Source: an uncultured Ruminococcus sp. (GTDB taxonomy: Bacteria > Bacillota > Clostridia > Oscillospirales > Ruminococcaceae). Taken from it: a stretch of 31,664 bases of DNA. This document shows, piece by piece, positions 22,702 through 30,846 of the stretch (positions are counted from its first letter, which is position 1; the number at the start of each line of letters is the position of its first letter). A program made the position numbers and the translations under genes. The DNA is taken from the NCBI GenBank assembly GCA_905199285.1, contig CAJKFZ010000003.1:1-31664 (forward strand), in the 5' to 3' direction. The notes beneath the pieces are model-generated. The model saw only the letters and a program-made list of their open reading frames with translations, did no database searches and had not been told where the DNA came from.

Positions 22702-23628
22702 ATGAAAACAAGAATTACCGAACTTTTAGGCTGTCAGTATCCTGTTATTCAGGGCGGCATGGCATGGGTTGCAGAGCATAAGCTTGCTTCTGCTGTTTCA
22801 AATGCAGGCGGAATCGGTCTTATCGCAGGCGGAAGCGCTCCAATAGACTATCTCCGTGAGCAGATACGTCTTTGCAAGGAAAATACGGATAAGCCTTTCG
22901 GCGTTAATATAATGCTTATGAGCCCGACTGCTGACGATCTTGCTCAGCTTATTATAGATGAAAAGGTTCCCGTTGTTACTACAGGAGCAGGAAATCCCGC
23001 TAAGTTTATTCCTGCTTGGAAAGAAGCCGGAGTTAAGGTTATTCCCGTAATTCCGTCGGTAGCTCTCGCCAAGAGAATGGAAAAGGCAGGAGCTGACGCT
23101 GTTGTTGCAGAGGGTACGGAGTCGGGCGGACATATCGGCGAGAATACTACTATGTGCCTCGTTCCCCAGGTCGTTGACGCTCTTGAGATACCTGTTATCG
23201 CAGCAGGCGGTATTGCCGACGGCAGAGGCGTTGCAGCTTCTTTCATGCTCGGTGCTGAGGGAGTTCAGATCGGAACACGTTTCCTCGCTTCCGAAGAATG
23301 TCAGATACACTCCACCTTCAAGGAGCTTGTGGTTAAGGCTAAGGACACAGACAGCGTTGTTACCGGACGCTATACCGGTCATCCATGCAGAAACATCAAG
23401 ACAAAGTTCTCGAAGAAGCTCGCAAACGGTGAAAGGGACGGCAGTCTCACTCCTGATGAGTTTGAGGAGCTTACTCTCGGTTCGCTCAGAAAGGCTGTTC
23501 AGGACGGAAACCTTGAAGAAGGTTCGTTCCTCTGCGGAGCTATCGCCGGTATGATAAACGACGTTAAGCCGTGCGCTGACATAGTAAGAGAAATTATGGA
23601 GCAGGCTGAAAAGCTTTTGAAAATATAA
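22702..23628 (+). CDS. fabK: Enoyl-ACP reductase II FabK (FMN)
   Basis: This 308-residue flavoprotein carries out the last reduction of each elongation round, replacing FabI. The TIM-barrel start is LLGCQYPVIQGGMAWVAEHK followed by AVSNAGGIGLIAGG. EGTESGGHIGE, AAGGIADGRG and LGAEGVQIGTRF are the FMN-phosphate and active-site loops of the nitronate monooxygenase/FabK family. Its place between fabH and fabG supports FabK over a nitronate monooxygenase. AAAGGAG lies ahead of ATG. No other enoyl reductase is in the window. Confidence 0.95.
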   Translation: MKTRITELLGCQYPVIQGGMAWVAEHKLASAVSNAGGIGLIAGGSAPIDYLREQIRLCKENTDKPFGVNIMLMSPTADDLAQLIIDEKVPVVTTGAGNPAKFIPAWKEAGVKVIPVIPSVALAKRMEKAGADAVVAEGTESGGHIGENTTMCLVPQVVDALEIPVIAAGGIADGRGVAASFMLGAEGVQIGTRFLASEECQIHSTFKELVVKAKDTDSVVTGRYTGHPCRNIKTKFSKKLANGERDGSLTPDEFEELTLGSLRKAVQDGNLEEGSFLCGAIAGMINDVKPCADIVREIMEQAEKLLKI

Positions 23629-23647
23629 GATTCTGGAGGAATATATA

Positions 23648-24388
23648 ATGGCAACAGCAATTATAACTGGCGCATCTCAGGGTATAGGCGCCTGCATAGC
23701 AAAAAGACTTGCAAAAGACGGTTACGATATCGCTGTAAATCACTTCCCGAGCGAAGGAGATCAGGCTAAGGCTATTGAGGTCGCAAAGGAATGCGAGGCT
23801 CTTGGAGTTAAGGCAGTTTGTTATGCCGCCGACGTTTCAAAGTTCGATCAGTGCGAAGCTATGGTAAAGCAGATCAAGGCTGATTTCGGCTCGATAGACG
23901 TTCTTGTCAATAACGCAGGAATCACTAAGGACGGTCTTCTCGCAAGAATGAGCGAGGAGAATTACGATATGGTCATCGCTGTTAATCAGAAGAGCATCTT
24001 CAACATGATGAAGCCGGTGTGCTCCGTTATGATGAAGCAGAGACACGGAAGAGTCATCAACGTTTCTTCCGTTGCAGGTCTTTACGGAAATGCAGGTCAG
24101 TTCAATTATTCGGCTACTAAGGCAGCTATTATCGGTATGACCAAGACGGCTGCAAAGGAGTTCGGTTCAAGAAATATCACCTGCAACGCTGTCGCTCCCG
24201 GATTTATTCATACTCCGATGACGGATGTGCTTTCCGATGACCTTAAAGCTAAGATGCTCGAACTGGTCGCAATGAAAAGATATGGCGAGCCGGAAGAGAT
24301 CGCTTCTGTTGTTTCTTTTCTTGCTTCTGATGACGCTTCTTACGTTACAGGACAGGTTATTGAAATTTCAGGCGGACTTTCAATGTAA
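23648..24388 (+). CDS. fabG: 3-oxoacyl-ACP reductase FabG
   Basis: This 246-residue short-chain dehydrogenase reduces 3-oxoacyl-ACP with NADPH. The cofactor loop is TGASQGIG (residues 7-14), NNAG is at 88-91, and the catalytic set is Ser141 (NVSSVAG), Tyr154 and Lys158 (YSATK). The C-terminal end VTGQVIEISGGLSM is the tetramer-forming tail. It follows fabK by 19 bases with TGGAGG upstream. A MITE-like element separates it from fabF. Confidence 0.96.
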   Translation: MATAIITGASQGIGACIAKRLAKDGYDIAVNHFPSEGDQAKAIEVAKECEALGVKAVCYAADVSKFDQCEAMVKQIKADFGSIDVLVNNAGITKDGLLARMSEENYDMVIAVNQKSIFNMMKPVCSVMMKQRHGRVINVSSVAGLYGNAGQFNYSATKAAIIGMTKTAAKEFGSRNITCNAVAPGFIHTPMTDVLSDDLKAKMLELVAMKRYGEPEEIASVVSFLASDDASYVTGQVIEISGGLSM

Positions 24389-24398
24389 GGACAAGTTC

Positions 24399-24601
24399 TA
24401 AGGAAACACTGATTAAATCCAGTGTGCAGGTTGCGCAGTCAGATTTTTCGTCAGATTGTATAGAAATTTTGCAGGCGGGCTGTCGCCTGTCAAAAGATTT
24501 CTGTGCAAGATGATGGAAAATATGTACCCCAAGGGCACTTCCTTCGGGCGCAACAAGATGCGTGCTGAGCCGTCAGGCGTGATTTATTCAGTGATTCCTT
24601 A
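24399..24601. mobile_element. MITE-like element between fabG and fabF
   Basis: It is a 203-base unit with imperfect terminal inverted repeats of 21 bases (24399-24419 against 24581-24601, two mismatches; core CACTGA-TAAATC). It has no coding capacity. Its middle (about 24430-24515) shares a core with the element between accC and accD in the opposite orientation, including TTCGTCAGATTGTATA and TGTGCAAGATG. An internal hairpin has different but still pairing arms in the two copies (CAGGC/GCCTG here, CATAC/GTATG there). No clear target duplication was found. It fills the fabG-fabF gap, leaving the fabF ribosome site AAAGGAA intact. Confidence 0.7.
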
Positions 24602-24632
24602 AAAATAAAACAGTAAAAAGAAAGGAATTTTT

Positions 24633-25889
24633 ATGAGCAGAAGAGTTGTTATTACGGGTATGGGAGCTGTTACTCCGCTCGGAACAGGCGTAGATAAATT
24701 CTGGAATGGCATTAAAGAAAATAAAATAGGTTTTTCATATATAGATAAATTTGATACAGAGCGTATCGGCGTTAAGATCGGCGGCATTGTCCGTGATTTT
24801 GACGAAACCGCTTATTACGACGTTAAGGGATGCTTCGATAAAAAGGAAGCCAAGCGCATGGATACTTTTACAAAGTATGCGCTCGTTTCAGCTCACGAAG
24901 CTCTTGAGGACGCAGGTTCGGATTTTTCCGATATCGATGCTTACAGAGCCGGAGTCATTATTGGCTGCGGTATCGGCGGCGTTGATCTTACTCTTTCAGA
25001 GTACAGCAAGTATCTTGAAAAAGGTCCGGGAAGAATTTCCGTTTTCTATATCCCGATGATGATAAGCAATATGGCTGCCGGTACTGTTTCTATGAAAACA
25101 GGCTTCAGAGGCGCTAATTTTGACGTTACCACAGCCTGCGCTTCCGCTACTCACGCTATCGGCGAGGCTTTCCGCAAGATCAAGGACGGCTATCTTGATG
25201 TTTGTCTTACAGGCGGTACCGAAAGTACCAATGTTGAGTTTACATACGGCGGCTTCGCAAATATGAAGGCTCTTACCAAGAGCGATGACCTCGAAAGGGC
25301 TTCCATTCCGTTCGATAAGGAAAGAAGCGGTTTCGTTCTCGGCGAGGGAAGCGGCGTTCTCGTTCTTGAAGAATACGAACACGCAAAGGCAAGAGGAGCT
25401 CAGATCTATGCCGAGGTCGTAGGCTACGGCGCAACCTGCGACGGATATCACATGACTTCGCCTATGCCGACAGGTGAAGCAGCAGGAATGGGTATGACTC
25501 TTGCTATGCAGGAGGCAGGTCTTAAACCCTCCGAGATAGATTATATCAACGCTCACGGCACTTCTACTGGTCTTAACGATAAATATGAGACTGCCGCTGT
25601 TAAGCTTGCTTTCGGCGACGATGCAAAAAATGTCAAGATAAATTCGACAAAATCCATGATAGGTCATCTTCTCGGCGCTGCCGGAGCTGTTGAGGCTATC
25701 GTCTGCGCAAAATCCATTCAGGAGGGACTTATCCACAAAACTGTCGGCTATAAAGTTCCCGATGAAGAATGCGACCTCAATTACTGTACAGAGGGCAATA
25801 TTCAGCAGGAGGTTCGTGCGGCTCTTTCAAACTCTCTGGGCTTCGGCGGACATAACGCTACTCTCTGCTTTAAAAAGGTTACAGACTAA
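24633..25889 (+). CDS. fabF: 3-oxoacyl-ACP synthase II FabF
   Basis: The 418-residue condensing enzyme elongates acyl-ACP with malonyl-ACP. The triad is Cys169 in TTACASATHA, His308 in NAHGTSTGLND and His345 in KSMIGHLLGAAG. The start VVITGMGAVTPLGTGVDKFW and the Phe gate in SLGFGGHNATLCFK are those of FabF. AAAGGAA is upstream of ATG. A MITE-like element lies between it and fabG, so the message must cross that element or restart nearby. accB follows after 12 bases. Confidence 0.97.
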   Translation: MSRRVVITGMGAVTPLGTGVDKFWNGIKENKIGFSYIDKFDTERIGVKIGGIVRDFDETAYYDVKGCFDKKEAKRMDTFTKYALVSAHEALEDAGSDFSDIDAYRAGVIIGCGIGGVDLTLSEYSKYLEKGPGRISVFYIPMMISNMAAGTVSMKTGFRGANFDVTTACASATHAIGEAFRKIKDGYLDVCLTGGTESTNVEFTYGGFANMKALTKSDDLERASIPFDKERSGFVLGEGSGVLVLEEYEHAKARGAQIYAEVVGYGATCDGYHMTSPMPTGEAAGMGMTLAMQEAGLKPSEIDYINAHGTSTGLNDKYETAAVKLAFGDDAKNVKINSTKSMIGHLLGAAGAVEAIVCAKSIQEGLIHKTVGYKVPDEECDLNYCTEGNIQQEVRAALSNSLGFGGHNATLCFKKVTD

Positions 25890-25901
25890 GGAGGTTTTGT
25901 A

Positions 25902-26375
25902 ATGGAGAAAATTTACGATCAGTTCGATATTGAAACAATAGAAAAGCTCGCAGGTATAGTTTCTTCCAAAGAGCTTTCAGAGCTTACAATTTCTGACGGA
26001 GACAAGTCTATCACTATCAAGGGCAAAAAATGTCCTCCGCCTGCACCGGCTGCCATGCCTTTTCCTGTTATGGGAGCTGCCGCTGCTGTGTCTGCTCCGG
26101 CAGCAGAAACAGACGCTTCTGCTAAGGAAGAAGCCGTTGACGGCAATGTCGTTAAATCGCCTATAGTCGGAACATTTTATGCTGCTCCGTCTCCGGAAAA
26201 GCCTCCGTTTGTCAAGGTTGGCGATACGGTCAAAAAGGGCGATGTTATTATGATAATCGAGTCTATGAAGCTCATGAACGAGGTTCGCTCCGATTTTGAC
26301 GGCGTCGTTGAGAAAATTCTCGTTTCCGATGGTCAGGCTGTTGAATACGATCAGCCGATCATGATAATAAAGTAA
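25902..26375 (+). CDS. accB: Biotin carboxyl carrier protein AccB
   Basis: This is the 157-residue carrier of acetyl-CoA carboxylase. The N-terminal helical domain (about 1-45) leads to a Pro/Ala-rich hinge (about 45-80) and then the biotinyl fold. Biotin is attached to Lys123 in IIESMKLMNEV. VGTFYAAPSPEKPPFVKVGD is the usual first strand pair and thumb region. AAGGAGG precedes ATG. Length is normal. Confidence 0.96.
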   Translation: MEKIYDQFDIETIEKLAGIVSSKELSELTISDGDKSITIKGKKCPPPAPAAMPFPVMGAAAAVSAPAAETDASAKEEAVDGNVVKSPIVGTFYAAPSPEKPPFVKVGDTVKKGDVIMIIESMKLMNEVRSDFDGVVEKILVSDGQAVEYDQPIMIIK

Positions 26376-26378
26376 GAT

Positions 26379-26912
26379 ATGAAAATTCTGTCATCGCTTA
26401 AAGGCTTTACGGCTGATTATTCGGAAAAAAACGGCGTTGTTTCTGTAAATATCGTTGATTCGGAAGGCGGAAGGCTTTTTGAGATACTGCATTGCTGCGA
26501 GCCGATAAAAATTGAGCATTATAAAAATCCACTGTATATCGGAATTGATTCGATTTCAAAGTTTGTGGCTCGTTCTGTTCGTACGGGAGAAGAAATTCTT
26601 TTATTTGACGGCGCAGTTCATGGCTATGACGCTATGTTCTGCGGTTCGCATACAGATGAAGAATTACGCAGTCGTATTATGAAAGCAGCAGGATTTCCTC
26701 CAAGTGAGATTAAAATCGAGCTTTTTTACGAGATTGATTATGAAGATGAAAAGGACGGTTACGATTTCGATGAAAACGGTAACTGTATTCTGCTTGACGG
26801 TTCAGTTATGCCGTGGGAACAGGTTAAAAACAACGGAATAGACTCGATTGCTATGTATTATAAAAATGCAGAGGATAAATGGATCGAATTTGCCGAAGAG
26901 GAATTAGCGTGA
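26379..26912 (+). CDS. Orphan protein of unknown function inside the fatty-acid operon
   Basis: This 177-residue soluble protein has no signal or membrane segment and no motif I recognise. It begins with alternating strand-like stretches (GVVSVNIVDSEGGRLFEILHC). A very acidic segment follows near 120-135 (DYEDEKDGYDFDENGN), and the tail is Trp-containing (MPWEQVKNNGIDSIAMYYK, DKWIEFAEEELA). It starts only 3 bases after the accB stop and lacks a clear ribosome site, so its translation may depend on accB. It ends about 30 bases before fabZ. Known fab/acc clusters usually go from accB straight to fabZ. It might be an accessory factor or a passenger; I cannot say which. Confidence 0.7.
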   Translation: MKILSSLKGFTADYSEKNGVVSVNIVDSEGGRLFEILHCCEPIKIEHYKNPLYIGIDSISKFVARSVRTGEEILLFDGAVHGYDAMFCGSHTDEELRSRIMKAAGFPPSEIKIELFYEIDYEDEKDGYDFDENGNCILLDGSVMPWEQVKNNGIDSIAMYYKNAEDKWIEFAEEELA

Positions 26913-26942
26913 TAAGATGAATTAAGAATGGAGGACAGTAAA

Positions 26943-27386
26943 ATGTCAGATATACTTATGAATAAAGAACAGATAATGGAAATCATCCCCCATAGAGATC
27001 CGTTTCTTCTTATCGATGAGATAATAGAGATGGAAGTGGGAGCAAGCGTTAAAGCAAGAAAATATATCAAGGAAGACGATTTCTGGTTTAAGGGACATTT
27101 TCCGGATTATCCGGTTACTCCCGGCGTTCTCATGATAGAAATGCTTGCGCAGGCAGGAGCTGTATGTATGCTCTCAAAGCCGGAATTCAAGGGAAAAATC
27201 GGTCTTTTCGGCGGTATCGACAAGGCTAAGTTCCGCAGACAGGTAGTTCCGGGAGACGTGCTTGATCTTGAGGTTGAGATGATACGTCAGAGAGGTCCTG
27301 TCGGAACAGGAAAGGCTGTTGCTTCTGTAAACGGTGAAAAGGCTGTTTCCTGCGAGATCACATTTGTTGTCGCAGACGCTAAGTGA
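26943..27386 (+). CDS. fabZ: 3-hydroxyacyl-ACP dehydratase FabZ
   Basis: The 147-residue hot-dog-fold dehydratase removes water from 3-hydroxyacyl-ACP. It shows IIPHRDPFLLIDEI and the active-site stretch FKGHFPDYPVTPGVLMIEML with His52 and Glu66. ATG 26943 is 8 bases after GGAGG; an earlier in-frame ATG at 26928 would overlap that site. Length is normal. No isomerase of FabA or FabM type is in the window, so this FabZ alone does not account for unsaturated fatty acids. Confidence 0.95.
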   Translation: MSDILMNKEQIMEIIPHRDPFLLIDEIIEMEVGASVKARKYIKEDDFWFKGHFPDYPVTPGVLMIEMLAQAGAVCMLSKPEFKGKIGLFGGIDKAKFRRQVVPGDVLDLEVEMIRQRGPVGTGKAVASVNGEKAVSCEITFVVADAK

Positions 27387-27410
27387 CACATTTAAGGAGA
27401 ATCAATATCT

Positions 27411-28766
27411 ATGTTTAAAAAAGTATTGATCGCTAACAGAGGAGAGATCGCTGTACGCATTATAAGAGCCTGCCGTGAGCTTGGTATACGCTGCGTTGCA
27501 GTTTATTCCACTGCAGACAGAAATGCTCTTCATGCTCAGATCGCCGATGAAGCGATATGTATAGGTCCTCCGGCAACGAAAGACAGCTACCTTAATATGA
27601 ACGCTATCATGCAGGCTGCTCTTAATACGGGTGCGGAGGCTATTCATCCCGGATTCGGCTTTCTTTCCGAAAATGCAGAATTTGCAAGGCTTTGTGAAGC
27701 CAACGGTATCGTTTTTATCGGCCCGTCATACAAATCTATAGAAATGCTCGGCGATAAGGCTGCTGCTAAAGAGACTATGGCTGCTGCCGGAGTTCCGGTT
27801 ATTCCCGGCTCTGAGGGTGCGGTAAGCTCGGTCGAAGAGGCGGCTGAGGTTGCTGAAAAGGCAGGATATCCCGTTCTGGTAAAGGCTTCTGCCGGCGGCG
27901 GCGGAAGAGGTATACGCCGTGTGGATTCACCGGAAGAGCTTGAAGAGCAGATGACTGCCGCTCAGCAGGAGGCGAAGAACTTTTTCGGCGACGACGCTGT
28001 TTATATCGAGAAATTCCTTATAAATCCGCATCATGTTGAGATCCAGATAATCGCTGACAAGCACGGAAATTACATATATCTCGGAGAGAGAGACTGCTCT
28101 ATGCAGAGAAGAAATCAGAAGGTGCTTGAAGAGTGTCCGAGTCCGATAGTGGACGAAAAGCTCCGTAAACGTATGGGCGGGGCTGCTGTTACAGCCGCAA
28201 AGCAGTGCGGATACTACAATGCGGGAACAATTGAATTCCTCGTTGACGAAAACCGTGATTTCTATTTCATGGAGATGAATACACGAATCCAGGTCGAACA
28301 TCCTATAACTGAAGAAGTTACCGGATTCGATCTTGTCAAGGCTCAGATAGAGGTTGCGGCAGATCTGCCTTTAAGCGTTTCACAAGATGATATCGAATTA
28401 AGAGGTCACGCTATTGAATGCAGAATAAATGCGGAGAATCCGGATTTTAATTTCCGTCCTTCTCCCGGAACGATCACGGCTCTTTATATGCCCGGAGGTC
28501 CGGGAATAAGAATAGACGGCGCTGTTTATCAGGGTTATACAATTACTCCATATTACGATTCCATGATAAGCAAGCTCATCGCTCACGGTTCTGACAGGGA
28601 GGACGCTATCAATAAAATGAAATGGGCACTTTCGGAATTTATCGTTGAGGGCGTTGACACCAATATTGACTTCCAGCTCGAAATAATCAAGAATTCCGAT
28701 TTCAGAAGCGGTAATTACGATATCGGCTTTCTGAATCGCTATATGGAGAAAAATAAGAAAAAATAA
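27411..28766 (+). CDS. accC: Biotin carboxylase AccC
   Basis: This 451-residue ATP-grasp enzyme carboxylates the biotin on AccB using bicarbonate. It begins FKKVLIANRGEIAVRIIRAC. The ATP lid has KASAGGGGRGIRRV (about residues 159-172), and EMNTRIQVEHPITEEVTGFD holds metal and catalytic residues. HAIECRINAE lies near the C-terminal part. AAGGAG precedes ATG. It is followed by a 381-base gap filled by a nested repeat before accD. Confidence 0.97.
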   Translation: MFKKVLIANRGEIAVRIIRACRELGIRCVAVYSTADRNALHAQIADEAICIGPPATKDSYLNMNAIMQAALNTGAEAIHPGFGFLSENAEFARLCEANGIVFIGPSYKSIEMLGDKAAAKETMAAAGVPVIPGSEGAVSSVEEAAEVAEKAGYPVLVKASAGGGGRGIRRVDSPEELEEQMTAAQQEAKNFFGDDAVYIEKFLINPHHVEIQIIADKHGNYIYLGERDCSMQRRNQKVLEECPSPIVDEKLRKRMGGAAVTAAKQCGYYNAGTIEFLVDENRDFYFMEMNTRIQVEHPITEEVTGFDLVKAQIEVAADLPLSVSQDDIELRGHAIECRINAENPDFNFRPSPGTITALYMPGGPGIRIDGAVYQGYTITPYYDSMISKLIAHGSDREDAINKMKWALSEFIVEGVDTNIDFQLEIIKNSDFRSGNYDIGFLNRYMEKNKKK

Positions 28767-28785
28767 ACGGGTTTGTTCCGATAAA

Positions 28786-29131
28786 TTAAGAACTTGTTCT
28801 CATAGGATGTGTGCGTAGATTTTCAAGCATAATTTTACTGAGGGCAAGGGCAACACCGCACAAAGACCGCCTATCGGCTTTGTAACGAATCTGCTTGCGC
28901 TTTTTCCGCCATCTTGCACAAAAATTCCTTGACATACGTCAGTATGCCTGCGTCGTTTTTATACAATCTGACGAAAAAATCGACTGCGCATCTCCGTCAC
29001 AATCTTTGTGCGGTGTTGCCCAAGTCGAAAAAGCGAAAGCATACTGACGTATGGTGAGATTTTTTGACGCAGTCATCAGTAAAATTTGCTGAAAAGATGC
29101 GTGCGGTATCTTAGGGGAACAAATTCTAAGA
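28786..29131. mobile_element. Outer MITE-like element between accC and accD
   Basis: Imperfect terminal inverted repeats of about 55 bases (28786-28841 and 29076-29131, ending in TTTTACTGA / TCAGTAAAA on the inside) enclose non-coding sequence. The unit is split by a second inverted-repeat element at 28848-29021. Its right end stops about 17 bases before the accD start codon. No reading frame of note is inside. The sequence AACAAATTCTAAG at its right tip resembles ACAAGTTCTAAGG at the left border of the fabG-fabF element. Confidence 0.65.
28848..29021. mobile_element. Inner MITE-like element nested in the outer one
   Basis: This 174-base unit is bounded by a perfect 19-base inverted repeat (GGGCAACACCGCACAAAGA at 28848-28866, complement at 29003-29021). 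On its minus strand it shares a core of about 90 bases with the element at 24399-24601. A 15-base stretch, CATACGTCAGTATGC (28933-28947), is repeated inverted at 29039-29053, just outside this unit. Confidence 0.7.
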
Positions 29132-29147
29132 ATGTGGGTGAGAAAAT

Positions 29148-29993
29148 TTGTTTGAAGATTTTTTTAAAGTTGTAAAAAAACGTTTCAACGACAGCGATGA
29201 TGAGTATAAGCCGCCTATGTTTAAATGTCCGCGATGTCAGGCTACGAATCCGCTTTCAAAATACGAAGAGCTTCACAGAGTTTGTCCGAGTTGTAATTAC
29301 CATGGCAGACTCTCGGCTCGGGAGCGTATTGCGATAACGGTCGATAAGGAGAGCTTTAAGGAATTCGATGCCGATATGAAAAGCGGTAACCCTATCGACT
29401 TCCCTGAGTATAATGAAAAGCAGGAGCAGCTTCGTGAAACTACCGGGCTCAATGACGCCGTTGTTACGGGAACTGCTCTGATAAAGGGTTCGCCTGTCGT
29501 TATCGGGGTTATGGATTCACGCTATATGATGGGAAGCATGGGAAGCGTTGTCGGCGAGAAAATTTCCAGAGCATTTGAATATGCCACGAAAAATGATCTG
29601 CCTGTAGTTATGTTTACGGCTGCCGGCGGCGCAAGAATGCAGGAGGGTATAGTTTCGCTCATGCAGATGGCAAAAACTTCCGGCGCTGTTAAGTTCCACA
29701 GCGACAACGGCGGACTTTATATAACTGTTCTGACCGATCCGACTACCGGCGGAGTTACGGCAAGCTTTGCTTCTCTCGGAGATATTATCATTGCCGAACC
29801 AAAGGTTCTTATCGGTTTTGCGGGAAGAAGAGTTATTGAAAGCACCATCAAGCAGAGACTGCCGGATGATTTCCAGCTTGCTGAATTTATGTTTGAAAAA
29901 GGCTTTGTGGATATGATCGTTGAACGCAGAAAAATGAGGAGCGTTCTTTCGCATCTTCTGAAACTTCACGGTTTTGATAAAAAGGAGGTCTGA
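29148..29993 (+). CDS. accD: Acetyl-CoA carboxylase carboxyltransferase beta subunit AccD
   Basis: The 281-residue subunit with AccA moves the carboxyl from biotin to acetyl-CoA, giving malonyl-CoA. An N-terminal zinc ribbon has Cys27, Cys30, Cys46 and Cys49 (CPRC and CPSC). The crotonase-like core shows GSMGSVVGEKI, FTAAGGARMQEG and TDPTTGGVTASFA. The start is TTG at 29148 with only GGGTGAG as ribosome site; no nearer ATG fits the zinc-ribbon N-terminus. The nested repeat ends 17 bases upstream, so the start region may have been altered by insertion. accA follows after 6 bases. Confidence 0.95.
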   Translation: MFEDFFKVVKKRFNDSDDEYKPPMFKCPRCQATNPLSKYEELHRVCPSCNYHGRLSARERIAITVDKESFKEFDADMKSGNPIDFPEYNEKQEQLRETTGLNDAVVTGTALIKGSPVVIGVMDSRYMMGSMGSVVGEKISRAFEYATKNDLPVVMFTAAGGARMQEGIVSLMQMAKTSGAVKFHSDNGGLYITVLTDPTTGGVTASFASLGDIIIAEPKVLIGFAGRRVIESTIKQRLPDDFQLAEFMFEKGFVDMIVERRKMRSVLSHLLKLHGFDKKEV

Positions 29994-29999
29994 GCGGCT

Positions 30000-30806
30000 A
30001 TGAGTGAGAAAAAAACAGCGTGGGAACGTATGCAGCTTGTTCATACCAGCGGCAGACCTACGGTCAGGGATTATATTCCGCTTATTTTCACGGATTTTTA
30101 TGAAATGCACGGCGACCGTCTTTATGGCGACGATAAGGCTATAATGGGCGGTATTGCTCGTCTCGACGGCAGACCTGTTACTATTATAGCTCAGGTAAAG
30201 GGCAGAGATCTTAATGAGAACAAAGCCTGCAACTTCGCTATGCCGCATCCGGAGGGCTACAGAAAGGCTCTGAGGCTTGCAAGACAGGCTGAGAAGTTCC
30301 ACCGTCCTGTTATCTGCTTTATAGATACTCCCGGAGCTTTCTGCGGTATCGCTGCGGAGGAAAGAGGTATGGGCGAGGCTATTGCAAAAAATATCGCTGA
30401 GTTTATGACTCTCAGAACGCCTGTTGTTTCTATCATTCTCGGCGAGGCAGGAAGCGGCGGCGCTCTTGCTCTTGGAGTGTGCGACGAGCTTGCTATGCTG
30501 GAGAATGCACAGTACTCTATTCTCTCACCGAGAGGTTTTGCAAGTATACTCTGGAAAGACGCTTCCCGTGAAAAGGAAGCAAGCGAAATTATGCGTATTA
30601 CTGCGGAAGATATGGTTCGTCTCGGTGTTGCGGAAGCGGTAATCGAAGAGCCTCTCGGAGGCGCACATAACGATTTAGACAAAATTTCCGAAAATATTAA
30701 AGAATATTTGTCACAAAAAATCCCGGAAAAATGTCAAAAAGATATTGACGTTTTGCTGAAAGAACGTTATACTAAGTTTAGAAAGATCGGCGAGTTCATT
30801 GAATGA
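30000..30806 (+). CDS. accA: Acetyl-CoA carboxylase carboxyltransferase alpha subunit AccA
   Basis: This 268-residue crotonase-fold subunit is the partner of AccD. Typical stretches are FYEMHGDRLYGDDKAIMGGI, GRDLNENKACNFAMPHPEGY, FIDTPGAFCGIAAEERG and ILGEAGSGGALALGV (oxyanion loops). It is short compared with proteobacterial AccA (about 320 residues), as in many Firmicutes. AAGGAGG sits at the end of accD. The 3' end of the gene contains a promoter for acpP. Confidence 0.95.
   Translation: MSEKKTAWERMQLVHTSGRPTVRDYIPLIFTDFYEMHGDRLYGDDKAIMGGIARLDGRPVTIIAQVKGRDLNENKACNFAMPHPEGYRKALRLARQAEKFHRPVICFIDTPGAFCGIAAEERGMGEAIAKNIAEFMTLRTPVVSIILGEAGSGGALALGVCDELAMLENAQYSILSPRGFASILWKDASREKEASEIMRITAEDMVRLGVAEAVIEEPLGGAHNDLDKISENIKEYLSQKIPEKCQKDIDVLLKERYTKFRKIGEFIE
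30745..30773 (+). promoter_or_regulatory. Internal promoter for acpP inside accA
   Basis: TTGACG (30745-30750), 17 bases, TATACT (30768-30773) lie in the last 20 codons of accA. A start near 30780 would give acpP a leader of about 67 bases and allow the carrier protein to be made in excess of the enzymes. Confidence 0.65.
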
Positions 30807-30846
30807 GCCGAACTTTATCCAAAATTTATTTAAGGAGGATTTTCAC

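Noticed and set aside
24996..25736. 246-codon open frame on the minus strand within fabF
   Set aside because: A shadow of fabF codon usage; no ribosome site, no promoter and no domain.
28929..28967. Promoter inside the nested repeat driving accD (TTGACA at 28929)
   Set aside because: No -10 box stands at 16-18 bases; the nearest TACAAT is 27 bases away.
24399..29131. Insertion sequence with transposase
   Set aside because: The inverted-repeat units are about 170-350 bases and carry no reading frame; only MITE-like elements can be supported.
29517..30302. 261-codon open frame antisense to accD and accA
   Set aside because: It spans the junction of two certain genes on the opposite strand and has no start signals.
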